The translations under genes and the position numbers were made by a program. A model generated the notes under the pieces. That model saw only the letters and a program-made list of their open reading frames with translations, was not told where the DNA came from and searched no databases. From positions 1 to 64,000 of the forward strand of contig CAVPCY010000021.1 in assembly GCA_963702525.1 (NCBI GenBank): a DNA stretch of 64,000 bases. Reading direction: 5' to 3'. Below, piece by piece: positions 46,280 to 56,158 of this stretch (its first letter is position 1; the number at the start of each line of letters is the position of its first letter). This stretch comes from CAVPCY01 sp963702525 (GTDB lineage Bacteria > Actinomycetota > Coriobacteriia > Anaerosomatales > PHET01).

Positions 46280-47246
46280 ATGTCGGCCAGGTTGACTCGA
46301 ATCGTGTTGGCGGTGCTGATCGCCACCGCGCTCGCTCTCGTGGGGTGCTCACAAGGAGCCCAGGAGCCCGCGGAGCCCGCCGCACCAGCGGCAAAGGAAG
46401 GCCCGACGGTCAAGGTCGCTTCGCTTCTCGACTCGGAGGGCGTGGTGCTGGGGTCGATGGTCATCAAGATGCTCGAGGACAACGGCATCAAGACCGAGGA
46501 CAAGACGAAGTTCGGTACGCCTGACGTAGTGCGCAAGGCGCTTCTCGCGGGCGACGTGGACGCGTCGATCGACTACACCGGCTCGGGCCAGTACTACGTG
46601 GGTCCGGAAGGCGATCCCATGTGGAACGACCCGGTCGAAGGGCTACGAGCAGATCAAGGCCGAGGACGCGAAGAACGGCCTGGCGTGGCTCACCCCCTCA
46701 CCCGCGAACAACGGCGAGTACCTCGCCGTCACGAAGGAGTTCGCAGACGCGAACAAGCTCGTGACCATGGAGGACTTCGCGAAGTTCGTGAACGGCGGGG
46801 GCAAGGTCAAGCTGGTGGGCGACCAGTCTTGGATGGACAACCCCTCCGGCCTCAAGGCGTACGAGAAGGCGTACGGCTTCACGCTGAAGGACGACCAGAA
46901 GATCGGGCTGTCCAACGGCGTTACCGCCCAGTTCATCGAGGCTGTCGTGAAGGGTACCGACGGCGCGAACGTCGCCGAGGTGTACGCCACCGACGGCGGC
47001 CTTGCCGAGCAGGGCCTTGTCGTGCTGACCGACTCGAAGAACGTCCCGCCGGTCTACGCGCCGACGCCGGTGTTCCGCAACGCGATCGTCGAGGCGTATC
47101 CTGAGATCGATTCGATCCTCGCACCGGTCTTCCAAGCGCTCACGACCGAGAAGCTCCAAGAGCTCAACCGCGAGGTCGCGTTCGGCGGCAAGTCAGGTGC
47201 GGTCGTCGCCGAGGAGTGGCTGAAGGCGAACGGTTTCCTCAAGTAG
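46280..47246 (+). CDS. Osmoprotectant ABC transporter substrate-binding lipoprotein (OsmF/YehZ/OpuCC type)
   Basis: About 322 residues. Lipoprotein signal ending in LALVGC with the acylated Cys at 23, then an Ala/Pro linker. Binding-protein motifs: VKVASLLDSEGVVLGSMVIK, DVDASIDYTGSGQYYVG, PANNGEYLAVTKEFADA, VTAQFIEAVVKGTDGANVAE and DSKNVPPVYAPTPVFRNAIV. One frameshift near 46640. These are family features of choline/glycine-betaine binding proteins (OpuAC superfamily). The ATG at 46280 has GGAGGGG upstream. First gene of a four-gene importer. Confidence 0.9.
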
Positions 47247-47257
47247 AAGGCCGGGCA

Positions 47258-48445
47258 GTGGCGCAAGTCACCGGCGCAGTCACGAGAACACGCGAAGGTC
47301 GTCGCGGTCACCGGGGCACTGCTCGGGACCGTGGCGGCCTTCGTTCCTCACGGCATCTCCTTCAACGAGAACCGCATCATCGAAGGCGAGCGGCTCTCGC
47401 TCGTGTCGGGACTTGGCGTGTGGGGCTGGGTGCTCGTGGGGGTGTGGGTTGCCGCCGCGCTGCTCGCGCTGAGCCCGCTTCCCGACCGCGTGCGCGGGGT
47501 GGCGTCACGCTGCTTGGCGGCGCGGCCCCGGTCGTGATGCTCGTGGAGCGCCGGTGCCGCGGCGGCAGCATGGGTCGCTGCAACGAGCGACATCGCCCGC
47601 ACCTCGCTGCTGTGGGCCGCGTGGTTGTCGCTGTTCGCGTCCTACGTCGTCATCTTCGCCGCGACGGCATGGCTCCCGCCCGGCCGCATGCGAGGGCTGC
47701 TGACCTACCTGCCGGTGTTGGCGATCGTCGCACTCATGGTCGACGGGCCGGCTTTCAGAGCTCGCGGTGGCGCGTGAGTACCAGAACAACGCCGAGGACT
47801 TCGCCGTCGAGCTGAGGCTGCACCTCGCCTACGTGGCGAGCGCCGTGTCGATCGGGCTGGTATCCGGACTCGCGCTCGGGCTGCTGGCCGTCCGGCGCAG
47901 AGCGCTCGAACCCGCGGTCTTCGGCACGCTCAACGTGCTGCAGGTCTTCCCGACACTCGCCTTCATCGGCCTGATGAACCCGATCCTGTCGGGCCTGTCG
48001 GACCGGATTCCCCTGTTCGAGCAGCTCGGCGTGCGCGGCGTGGGCTGGGCACCGGTGGTCATCGTGCTGTCCGCTTACGCCGTGTACCCCATCGCCCGGA
48101 ACACCTACACCGTCGCTGGCCAGTCTGGACCCGGCCGTGCTCGACGCGGCCCGCGGTGTGGGTATGGGCAGGAGCCGGATGCTCGCCGAGGTCGAGCTAC
48201 CACTCGCGCTGCCGGTCATCGTGGCGGGTTTGCGCGTCGCGCTCGTGCAGACGACCGCAGGTGCCATCGTCGCCGGTCTCGTGGGCGGGGGCGGGCTCGG
48301 CACCTTCGTCTTCCTCGGCGCCGGTGAGACCGCGACCGATCTGATCTTGCTCGGCGTGATCCCCATCATGGTGCTCGCGCTGTTCTTCGACCGGTCCGTG
48401 CTTGCCCTGCAGCGCAAGCTCCAGCCCTGGGACGCGAACGCATGA
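47258..48445 (+). CDS. Osmoprotectant ABC transporter permease, long (YehY) type
   Basis: About 395 residues after repair of at least four frameshifts (near 47295, 47520, 47760 and 48120). An N-terminal half with about four helices (LSLVSGLGVWGWVLVGVWVA, TSLLWAAWLSLFASYVVIFA) precedes a standard OpuCB-type permease domain: VELRLHLAYVASAVSIGLVS, NVLQVFPTLAFIGLMNPIL and the EAA loop DAARGVGMGRSRMLAEVELP. The long N-terminus fits YehY more than OpuCB. Start GTG 47258 after AGAAGG. Its stop overlaps the ATPase ATG by 4 bases. Confidence 0.83.
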
Positions 48446-49454
48446 TCGAGATCTCCGGCCTCACCAAGCGCTACGGCGACTTCACCGCCGTCGACAACGT
48501 CGACCTCGACGTGGCCGACGCGCAGTTCGTCGTGCTTCTCGGCCCGTCGGGCTCGGGCAAGACGACGATGCTCCGCATGGTCAACCGGATGGTCGAGCCG
48601 ACGAGCGGCACGGTGATGGTCGACGGGCGCGACACGGCGAGCCTCAAGCCCGAGGAGCTGCGCCGGTCGATGGGGTACGTCATCCAGAACACCGGCCTGT
48701 TCCCCAACATGACCATACGCCGCAACGTCGCGACGGTACCGCGCCTGCTGGGCTGGGACCGCAAGCGAACCGACGCGCGCGTCGACGAGCTGCTCGATCT
48801 CGTGGGGCTCGACCCGGACACGTACGGGCCCAAGCTCCCGTCGCAGCTCTCGGGCGGAGAGGCGCAGCGGGTCGGCGTCGCCCGAGCGCTCGCAGCCGAC
48901 CCGCCCTTGCTGCTGATGGACGAGCCGTTCGGCGCGGTCGATCCGCTCACCCGCGAGCGCCTGCAGCAGGAGATGAAGCGGCTGCAGGAGAAGGTGCAAA
49001 AGACGGTCCTGTTCGTCACGCACGATATCGACGAGGCCGTGCTGCTCGCCGACCGGATCGCGCTGCTGCGAGCCGGCGTGCTGCAGCAGTACTCGACACC
49101 CGAGCTCATGTGGCGCGAGCCGGCCAACGAGTTCGTTCGCGGGTTCTTCGGCGAGAACCTCGGCCTGCGGATCATGGCGCGGCACTGCCTGAGCTCGGTG
49201 GCGCTCGACCCGCTGCCGCCGGGCATGAACGTGGACGCGCTGCCTCGCGTGCCGGCGGGCGCGACGCTCAAGGAGGCGCTGGCCGAACTGGTCGGCTCGC
49301 GTGCCGACCGGGTGCTCGTGGTGGACGGGGACAAGCCGGTCGGCACCTTCGCCTTCGACGCGCTCGTGCGTGCCCTGGGCGACGGGAGCGGGAGCAGACG
49401 ACGGCGGAGCCGTGCGGCGCGAGCGCCGGCGCCGAGCAGGGCGACCCGCAGTGA
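48442..49454 (+). CDS. Osmoprotectant ABC transporter ATPase (OpuCA/YehX type)
   Basis: About 337 residues. Walker A LLGPSGSGKTTMLRMVNRMV, Q-loop VIQNTGLFPNMTIRRNV, signature LPSQLSGGEAQRVGVARALA, Walker B LLLMDEPFGAVDP, switch VTHDIDEAVLLADRI. After residue 240 there is a reduced CBS-like region (TLKEALAELVGSRADRVLVV), which in OpuA-type ATPases senses ionic strength. A frameshift near 49390 precedes the true end (TTAEPCGASAGAEQGDPQ). The TGA overlaps the next GTG. Confidence 0.92.
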
Positions 49455-50206
49455 AGGTGAGCCGCACACGCCTCATCGTGCACTGGGTGACGATCGCCGC
49501 GCTTGCCGGCGTGACGCTGTGGATGACCTTCAACACCGAGGGGTTCGCGCGGCTGCTCTCGGCGCTCGTTCCCGACGCCGAGACCGGTGATCTACCCCAC
49601 CAAGCCGCTCTCGACGCTCATGGCCGAGCAGATCTACGTCGTCGCGATCGCGAGCGCGTTCGCACTGGTCGTGGGTGCGGCGCTCGGGCGCGCTGGCCCT
49701 CTCGCGGGTGGGCCGGCCGTTTCGCGACATCATCGTGAGCATGGGGAGTCTCGCTCAGACCGTACCGAGCGTGGCGATCATGGCACTCGCGGTGCCGGTG
49801 ATCGGCTACGGCGCCGAGCCCGTCGTGCTCGCGCTGGTCCTCTACAGCATCCTGCCGATCATGCTCAACGTCATCGCCGGGCATCGAAGGCGTCTCGCCC
49901 GACGCCTACGACGCCGCGGTGGGTATGGGTATGTCCCCGCCCCAGCGGTTCTTCTCGGTGCAGCTGCCCCTCGCAATGCCGGTGATCGCGGGCGGCATCA
50001 AGAACATGCTCGTCATCAACGTGAGTGCCGCGACGATGGGTGCGGTCGTCGCGGCAGGCGGTCTCGGCATGCCGATCCTTGCCGGCTTCCACGACTACAA
50101 CAACGCGTTCATCCTGGAAGGCGCGCTGCCTGCCATCACGCTCGCGCTGCTGCTCGACCGGCTGCTGACATCGCCCGGCGAGCTCGAGGTCGAGGCGGTC
50201 GTGTAG
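49451..50206 (+). CDS. Osmoprotectant ABC transporter permease (YehW/OpuCD type)
   Basis: About 252 residues after three frameshifts (near 49585, 49690 and 49880). Helices: RLIVHWVTIAALAGVTLWMT, then TLMAEQIYVVAIASAFALVV, IVSMGSLAQTVPSVAIMALA, LVLALYSILPIML-type VVLALVLYSILPIMLN, EAA loop YDAAVGMGMSPPQRFFSVQL, and NVSAATMGAVVAAGGLGMPI. Second membrane subunit of the importer. The four genes run in the order binding protein, permease, ATPase, permease, with overlaps of 4 bases at the last two joints. Confidence 0.88.
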
Positions 50207-50319
50207 GTAGGCCGCTCTCGTCAGCGCTTCCTTGGTCCCGCGGGTGGCGTCCGAGGAATCTCGGGCATAGACTGGTCGGCGTTGTCCCCGACGCGACACC
50301 ACGAAGGAGCGCATCCGCC

Positions 50320-51474
50320 GTGCACCCGTTCCACCTCACGACTCCGTCGCTGTCCCCCATCGCCGAGAAGGTGCTCGCCGGCGAGCGCCTCTCCCGCGAG
50401 GACGGCATCGCGCTCTACGCGAGCAACGACCTGCTCGGCATCGGGCAGATGGCCGACTTCGCCCGCCGGCGCATCAACGGCGAGCGCGTCTACTTCATGG
50501 TGAACCGGCACATCAACCCCACCAACATCTGCCGCAACCGCTGCAAGTTCTGCGCGTTCGCCCGCAACGCCGACGAAGAGGGCGCCTACGAGATGACGCT
50601 CGACACGGTCGCCGAGGCGGCAGCCGAGGGCGCGGCCGACGGCGCGTACGAGATCCACATCGTGAGCGGCCTTCACCCCGACTGGGACTACGACTTCTAC
50701 CTCGACATGGTCCGCCGCACGCGCGCGGCCGTGCCCGACCACGTGATCGTGCAGGCCTTCACCGCCGTCGAGATCGAGCACATGGCGATCATCAGCGACA
50801 AGCCCACGCTCGAGGTGCTGCGCGACCTGCAGGACGCCGGCCTCGACGCGCTGCCCGGCGGCGGGGCCGAGATCTTCTCGGACAGGACACGCATGGCGGC
50901 GTGGGACAAGAAGACGAAGTCGGACGTGTGGCTGCGCATCCACGGCGAGGCGCACTCGCTGGGCATCAAGACCAACTGCACGATGCTCTACGGTCACATC
51001 GAGACGCTCGAGGAGCGCGTCGACCACCTCATCCGCCTGCGCGAGCAGCAGGATGCCAGCGGCGGCTTCCTCGCGTTCATCCCGCTGGCGTTCCACCCCG
51101 CCAACACCGAGCTCGAGGACCTGCCGGCCACCACCGGCTTCGACGACCTCAAGACGCTCGCGATCGCGCGACTGATGCTCGACAACATCCCGCACATCAA
51201 GGCGTTCTGGATCATGGTGGGCCTCAAGATCGCCCAGATCTCGACCGCCTTCGGCGTCGACGACATCGACGGCACGGTGGTCGAGGAGCGCATCACGCAC
51301 ATGGCCGGTGCGACGACACCCGAAGCGCTGTCGAAGAGCGACCTCATCGGCATGATCCGCGAGAGCGGTCACGTGCCGGTCGAGCGCGACACGCTCTACC
51401 GGATCGTCGCCACGTACGCCGAAGAGGCCGAGGCGCCCGCGTGGGACGCCGGGCCGATCGCGGAACGGCCGTGA
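50320..51474 (+). CDS. mqnE: Aminofutalosine synthase
   Basis: Radical SAM enzyme that adds the S-adenosyl 5'-deoxyadenosyl radical to the enolpyruvyl-benzoate product of MqnA, in the futalosine route to menaquinone. 384 residues, intact. Cluster motif CRNRCKFCAFAR (C71, C75, C78) preceded by NRHINPTNI; also EIHIVSGLHPDWDYDFYLDM, LPGGGAEIFSDRTR and FIPLAFHPANTELED. GTG 50320 start with AAGGAG upstream. The other menaquinone genes, mqnA and mqnC, follow beyond arcC. Confidence 0.95.
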   Translation: MHPFHLTTPSLSPIAEKVLAGERLSREDGIALYASNDLLGIGQMADFARRRINGERVYFMVNRHINPTNICRNRCKFCAFARNADEEGAYEMTLDTVAEAAAEGAADGAYEIHIVSGLHPDWDYDFYLDMVRRTRAAVPDHVIVQAFTAVEIEHMAIISDKPTLEVLRDLQDAGLDALPGGGAEIFSDRTRMAAWDKKTKSDVWLRIHGEAHSLGIKTNCTMLYGHIETLEERVDHLIRLREQQDASGGFLAFIPLAFHPANTELEDLPATTGFDDLKTLAIARLMLDNIPHIKAFWIMVGLKIAQISTAFGVDDIDGTVVEERITHMAGATTPEALSKSDLIGMIRESGHVPVERDTLYRIVATYAEEAEAPAWDAGPIAERP

Positions 51475-51537
51475 GCACGCGCGGCCTCTGAGCGGGCTGC
51501 AGCCGAGACGGGTCAGCCCCGCCCGCGGCGGTGAGTG

Positions 51538-52474
51538 CTAGCTGCCGCAGCGAACCACGACGCTGGTCCCCGCCTCGCCCGCGACGATGCGCTCGATGTC
51601 GTCCAGGTTGCCGATGGCCGCGCGCTTGCCGGTCGCCTCGACGAACCTGATCGCCGCCTCGACCTTGGGGCCCATCGAGCCCGCGGCGAACTCGTGGGCT
51701 GCGCAGCTCCTCAGGCGTCACGCACCGCAGCAGGCGCTGCTCCGGGGTGCCCCAATCGGCGAAGACGCCCTCCGCGTCGGTCGCCATGACGAAGAGGTCC
51801 GCGTCGAGGTTCTTGGCGAGCAGCTCGCTGGCGAGGTCCTTGTCGATCACGCATTCGGAGCCCACGAGCGTGCGGGTGCCGTCCGGCAGATACGCCGTGG
51901 GAATGCCTCCGCCGCCGGCGCAGATGACGATCGTCCCGTTCTCGAGCAGCCACTTGATGGGATCGAGTTCGAAGATCCGCTTGGGCTCGGGCGAGGCAAC
52001 GACGCGACGCGGCTTGCCACCGTCGAGCTTGAAGACCCAGCCCTTCTCCTCGGCGAGGCGCTCGGCCTCCTCGGGCTCGTACAGCGGCCCGACGAACTTC
52101 GTGGGGTCTCCGAACGCCGGGTCGGCCGGGTCGATCTCGACCATGGTGAGGATGGTGGCAAGCGGCTTCTCGAACGGCAGCAGGTTGCCGAACTCCTGCT
52201 CGATCATGTAGCCGATCATGCCTTCGGTCTGCGCGCCGAGCACGTCGAGCGGGTACGGCTCCACCTCGGTGTAGGCGGCCGACTGCAGCGCCAACAGCCC
52301 CACCTGCGGGCCGTTGCCGTGGGCCAGCACCAGATTGTGTTGCTCGGCGACGGGCGCGAGCGCCTTGCAGGCTATGCGTACGTTCCTGCGCTGAGCCTCG
52401 GCGGTCATCGGCTCAGAGCGCTTGAGAAGGGCGTTGCCGCCCAGTGCCACTACGATCGTCTGCTTGTCGGACAT
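51538..52474 (-). CDS. arcC: Carbamate kinase
   Basis: Makes ATP from carbamoyl phosphate (or the reverse). About 312 residues. Motifs: TIVVALGGNALLKRSEPMTA, LVLAHGNGPQVGLLALQSAA, AQTEGMIGYMIEQEFGNLLP, VICAGGGGIPTAYL, VIDKDLASELLAKNLDADLF and the switch region TDAEGVFADWGTPEQR. After a frameshift near 51705 the end reads FAAGSMGPKVEAAIRFVEAT to VVVRCGS. It is the only minus-strand gene between mqnE and mqnA, and no arcA/arcB is nearby, so it is not part of a local arginine deiminase operon. Confidence 0.94.
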
Positions 52475-52609
52475 GCACGGACTCCTTCTGGCGGATACTG
52501 GGTCGCTCCCGGCTGACCAAGGGGCTGCATGGGCTCGATTCGACGTGCTCAGGGAGTGTGTTCCCCGCCTCGCTGCGGCCCGCACTCGTAGCGCGGGCGA
52601 GCGTCACGA

Positions 52610-52631
52610 TATCATGCGGTGTCGCACCGCA
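52610..52631 (+). promoter_or_regulatory. -10 element and dyad ahead of mqnA
   Basis: TATCAT (52610-52615) is followed at once by a perfect 7-base dyad, TGCGGTG-TCG-CACCGCA (52615-52631), 16 bases before the mqnA ATG. It may be an operator over the transcription start or a short leader hairpin close to the ribosome-binding site (GAGGAG). No clear -35 was found. Confidence 0.4.
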
Positions 52632-52646
52632 CACCGAGGAGCCCAG

Positions 52647-53483
52647 ATGCCCCGACCGCGCCTGGGCCACATCCAGTTCATCAACTGCCTGCCGCTCTAC
52701 TACGGCATGGTGAAGAACGACGTGCTGCTCGACGTCGACCTGGTGAGGGCGAACCCGGCCGAGCTCGCGCGCATGATCCTCGACGGCGAGCTCGACCTCG
52801 CCCCGATTCCGGCGATCGAGTACGCCCGCCACGCCGACGATCTGGTCCTTCTGCCCGACATCGCCATCTCGAGCGACGGCGAGGTGCAGTCGATCCTGCT
52901 GCTGTCGAAGGTGCCCGTCGGAGAGCTTCACGGCCGCACGGTCGCGCTGGCGAACACGTCGCGCACTTCGCAGGTGCTCTGCCGCATCCTGCTGGAGAAG
53001 CACTGGGGCGTGACCCCTGACTACGTGCAGATGCCACCGGACCTGCCCGCGATGCTGCGAGACGCCGACGCCGCGCTGCTCATCGGCGACGAGGCCCTGC
53101 GCGCGTACTGGGACTCCCCCCTCGACGTGCACGTGTACGACCTGGGCGCCGAGTGGACCGACTGGACCCACCTGCCCATGGTCTACGCGGTCTGGGCGGT
53201 ACGCCGCGACTTCGCCGAGTCGCAGCCACAGGCCGTGCAGGAGGTCGCCGACTCCCTTTCGGGCTCGCTCGCCTACTGTCGTACGCACCTCGACGACATC
53301 TCCCAGTACGCGGCTCGGTGGGAGCCGTTCGGCGCCGACCGCTTCCGCAGCTACTTCGAGGCTCTGCACTTCCGCTACGAGCCTCGCTACCGAGAGGGCC
53401 TCAAGCGCTACTTCGCCGAGGCGGTCGCTCTCGGACAGCTCGACGCCGTGCCCGACATGCGCATCTTCGGGGAGGACGAGTGA
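52647..53483 (+). CDS. mqnA: Chorismate dehydratase
   Basis: First enzyme of the futalosine pathway: chorismate to 3-[(1-carboxyvinyl)oxy]benzoate. 278 residues, intact. A periplasmic-binding-protein-like fold with motifs LGHIQFINCLPLYYGMV, GELDLAPIPAIEYARHADDL, SDGEVQSILLLSKVPVGEL, LANTSRTSQVLCRILLEKHW and DAALLIGDEALRAYW. The ATG at 52647 follows GAGGAG. Its TGA overlaps the GTG of mqnC (GTGA), so the two are coupled. Confidence 0.95.
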   Translation: MPRPRLGHIQFINCLPLYYGMVKNDVLLDVDLVRANPAELARMILDGELDLAPIPAIEYARHADDLVLLPDIAISSDGEVQSILLLSKVPVGELHGRTVALANTSRTSQVLCRILLEKHWGVTPDYVQMPPDLPAMLRDADAALLIGDEALRAYWDSPLDVHVYDLGAEWTDWTHLPMVYAVWAVRRDFAESQPQAVQEVADSLSGSLAYCRTHLDDISQYAARWEPFGADRFRSYFEALHFRYEPRYREGLKRYFAEAVALGQLDAVPDMRIFGEDE

Positions 53484-54615
53484 GCCTGCCGAGCACCCCG
53501 GCCCAAGCCGCCGATCTCGCGTTCGCCGCCGCGGCGGGCGAGACGCGCCTGACCGCCGAGGACGCGCTCGGGCTGCTGGAGCACGGGCGGCTGCTCGACC
53601 TGGGCGCAGCGGCGAGCGCGATGCGTCGCAGGCTCGTGCCCGGCGACGAGGTCACCTTCATCGTCGACCGCAACGTCAACTACACCAACGTCTGCGTCTC
53701 GGGCTGCCGCTTCTGCGCCTTCTACCGAAGCGACGGCGCGCCCGACGCCTACGTGCTCACCCGCGAGCAGCTCGCCGAGAAGGTCGCCGAGACGATCGCG
53801 CTCGACGGCACGGCGATCCTGCTGCAGGGCGGCATGCATCCCGATCTTGGCATCGAGTGGTACGAGGGGATGCTCCGCGACATCAAGGCCGACCACCCCG
53901 GCATCCACGTGCACGGCTTCGGCCCGCCCGAGATCGTGCACATCGCGAAGCTCTCGGGCATCAGCACGCGCGAGGTGCTCGAGCGGCTGCGCGACGCCGG
54001 ACTCGACTCGCTGCCGGGCGGCGGCGCCGAGATCCTCGTCGACCGCGTCCGCAGCCACGTCTCGCCCAAGAAGGCGACGAGCGACCAGTGGCTCGACGTG
54101 ATGCGCGAGGCGCACCGCTCGACATCTCCACGACCGCCACGATGATGTTCGGCTCCGTCGAGACCCTCGCCGAGCGAGTCGAGCACCTCCAGCGCATCCG
54201 CGACGTGCAAGACGAGGCGGTCGCAGGCGGACACGTGGGCTTTCGCGCGTTCATCCCGTGGAGCTTCCAGCCCGGCAACACCGAGCTCGCACTCGACGAG
54301 GGCGCGGCGGTCGGCGAGCCGATGAGCGCCGCGAGCGGGTGGGAGTACCTGCGCACGCTCGCCGTCTCGCGGCTGTTCCTCGACAGCGTCCGCAACATGC
54401 AGGCGAGCTGGGTCACGCAGGGCGGCAAGGTCGGCCAGGTCGCGCTCGCGTTCGGCAGCAACGACATGGGCTCGACGATGATCGAGGAGAACGTGGTCGC
54501 CGCGGCCGGGACGCGGTTCATGCTCGCGCGCGAGGAGCTGGTTCGCCTGATCCGCGACGCGGGCTACACGCCGGTTCAGCGCGACACCCTCTACCGAGAG
54601 GTGCGGCGCTTCTAG
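53480..54615 (+). CDS. mqnC: Cyclic dehypoxanthinyl futalosine synthase
   Basis: Radical SAM cyclase of the futalosine pathway. About 378 residues from GTG 53480. Cluster motif CVSGCRFCAF (C72, C76, C79) after VDRNVNYTN; LLQGGMHPDLGIEWYEGMLR, HGFGPPEIVHIAKLSGIS and LPGGGAEILVDRVR. After one frameshift near 54118, TTATMMFGSVETLAERVEHL, FIPWSFQPGNTELA and NDMGSTMIEENVVAAAGTRF. Paired with mqnA; with mqnE it covers three of the four early steps, and mqnB is not in the window. Confidence 0.95.
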
Positions 54616-54720
54616 CACCAGCCGCCCGTTCCTCGGGTGCCCGGGTCGCGGGACGTCGGGCGCCTCCACCAACACCTGATAGGATTCGGGGTGGCGGCCG
54701 CACAGATGCTGGAGGGTTCG

Positions 54721-55179
54721 ATGGAGACCTGGTTCTGGGTATGGCTCGTGCGCGGCGGTCGTGCTGTCGGTCGCCGAGATATTCACCGCCGGGTTCTTCA
54801 TGCTCCCGTTCGGCATCGGGGCGGCGGTTGCCGCGGCACTCGCCTACTTCGGGCTCTCGCTCGCTTGGCAGTGGGCCGCGTTCATCGGCGATTTCGGCGC
54901 TCTCGCTGCTGGTGCTTCGACGATTCTCCGACCGGATGACTCACGAGCCGCCGCAGAAGGTAGCGGGCGACCGCCTGATCGGCAAAGATGGGCACGGTGA
55001 TCGAGCGGATAGACAACCACATCAACACCGGACGCGTCCGCGTCGAGCGCGAGGAGTGGGTAGCCGACTCGGAAGGCGACGCGATCATCGAGAGGGTGCC
55101 CGCGTCAGGGTCACGCGGCGTCGTCGGTGCTCATCTAGTGGTCGAGTTGCCCGATACCGCCAACGACGATTCGCTCTAG
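54721..55179 (+). CDS. NfeD-family membrane protein, frameshifted
   Basis: About 152 residues with at least three frameshifts (near 54745, 54890 and 55105). Start METWFWVWL after GGAGGG; helices LSVAEIFTAGFFMLPFGIGA and AALAYFGLSLAWQWAAFIG; then MGTVIERIDNHINTGRVRVE and VVGAHLVVELP, the C-terminal OB-fold of short NfeD proteins. NfeD partners of slipin/SPFH proteins are typical, and the slipin gene follows 12 bases later. The pair is thought to act in membrane-domain organisation or quality control. Confidence 0.8.
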
Positions 55180-55191
55180 GGAGGAGCCATC

Positions 55192-56142
55192 ATGGCCAGC
55201 GTCTGGGGAGTCGCAGTCGGAGGATTCATCGCGTTCGTCTTCCTGTTCGTCTACATCGCGGCCGCGATCCGCATCATCCGGCCCTACGAGAAGGGCGTCG
55301 TAGAGCGGCTCGGCAAGTACCAGCGCACCTACGAGCCGGGACTGCACATCATCATCCCGTTCCTCGACCGGGTCACCAAGGCCGACATGCGCGAGAACGT
55401 GGTCGACGTGCCGCCGCAGGAGGTCATCACCAAAGACAACGTCGTGGTCACCGTGGACGCGGTCGTCTACTACGAGGCGACCGACCCGGTGAAGCTGATC
55501 TACAACGTCGCGAACTTCTACATCGCCGCCACCAAGCTCGCGCAGACCAACCTGCGAAACGTCATCGGCGAGATGCAGCTCGACGAGTCGCTCACCAGCC
55601 GCGAGAAGATCAACGCCGCGCTGCGCGACATCCTGGACGACGCGACCGACAAGTGGGGTGTACGGGTGGTGCGCGTGGAGCTGCAGCGCATCGAGCCGCC
55701 GAAGGACGTCACAGAGGCGATGCACCGCCAGATGAAGGCCGAGCGCACGAAGCGCGCGCTGATCCTCGAGGCCGAGGGCGACAAGCAGGCCGCGATCACG
55801 CGCGCCGAGGGCTCCAAGCAAGCCGCAATCCTGGACGCCGAGGGTCGCGCGACCGCCATCAGAGAGGTCGCGGACGCCGAGAAGTTCCAGCGCATCGCGC
55901 TCGCGAAGGGCGAGGCGGAGGCCACCGAGCTCACCTTCGCGGCCATCCACAAGGGCGAATCCCACCGACGACCTGATCGCGATCCGCTACTCGAGTCGCT
56001 CAAGAGCATCGCCAACGGCCAGGCCAACAAGGTCTTCCTGCCAATGGAGGTCTCGGGCATCCTCGGCTCGATCGCGGGGATCGCCGAGCTGTTCAAGGAC
56101 GGTCCCGCCGCGGGGACCCCCATGCCTCCGGCGGCCCCATAG
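55192..56142 (+). CDS. Slipin/stomatin-like SPFH protein
   Basis: About 316 residues. N-terminal membrane hairpin (GFIAFVFLFVYIAAAIRIIR), SPFH domain (YEKGVVERLGKYQRTYEPGL, MRENVVDVPPQEVITKDNVV, VDAVVYYEATDPVKLIYNVA, TNLRNVIGEMQLDESLTSRE), then coiled-coil EAEGDKQAAITRAEGSKQAA. Two single-base indels cancel: between about 55960 and 55990 the frame reads ESHRRPDRDP, whereas the shifted frame gives the expected NPTDDLIAIRYLES. Ends in a Pro/Ala tail. Partner of the NfeD-like protein. Confidence 0.93.
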   Translation: MASVWGVAVGGFIAFVFLFVYIAAAIRIIRPYEKGVVERLGKYQRTYEPGLHIIIPFLDRVTKADMRENVVDVPPQEVITKDNVVVTVDAVVYYEATDPVKLIYNVANFYIAATKLAQTNLRNVIGEMQLDESLTSREKINAALRDILDDATDKWGVRVVRVELQRIEPPKDVTEAMHRQMKAERTKRALILEAEGDKQAAITRAEGSKQAAILDAEGRATAIREVADAEKFQRIALAKGEAEATELTFAAIHKGESHRRPDRDPLLESLKSIANGQANKVFLPMEVSGILGSIAGIAELFKDGPAAGTPMPPAAP

Positions 56143-56158
56143 CGGGCGGTTCGCCCGC
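56142..56158 (+). terminator. Stem-loop after the slipin gene
   Basis: GCGGGCG-GTT-CGCCCGC, a perfect 7-base stem with a 3-base loop beginning at the slipin stop codon, followed by CTTCCCG. Short and without a U tract, but well placed to end the NfeD-slipin transcript. Confidence 0.5.
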
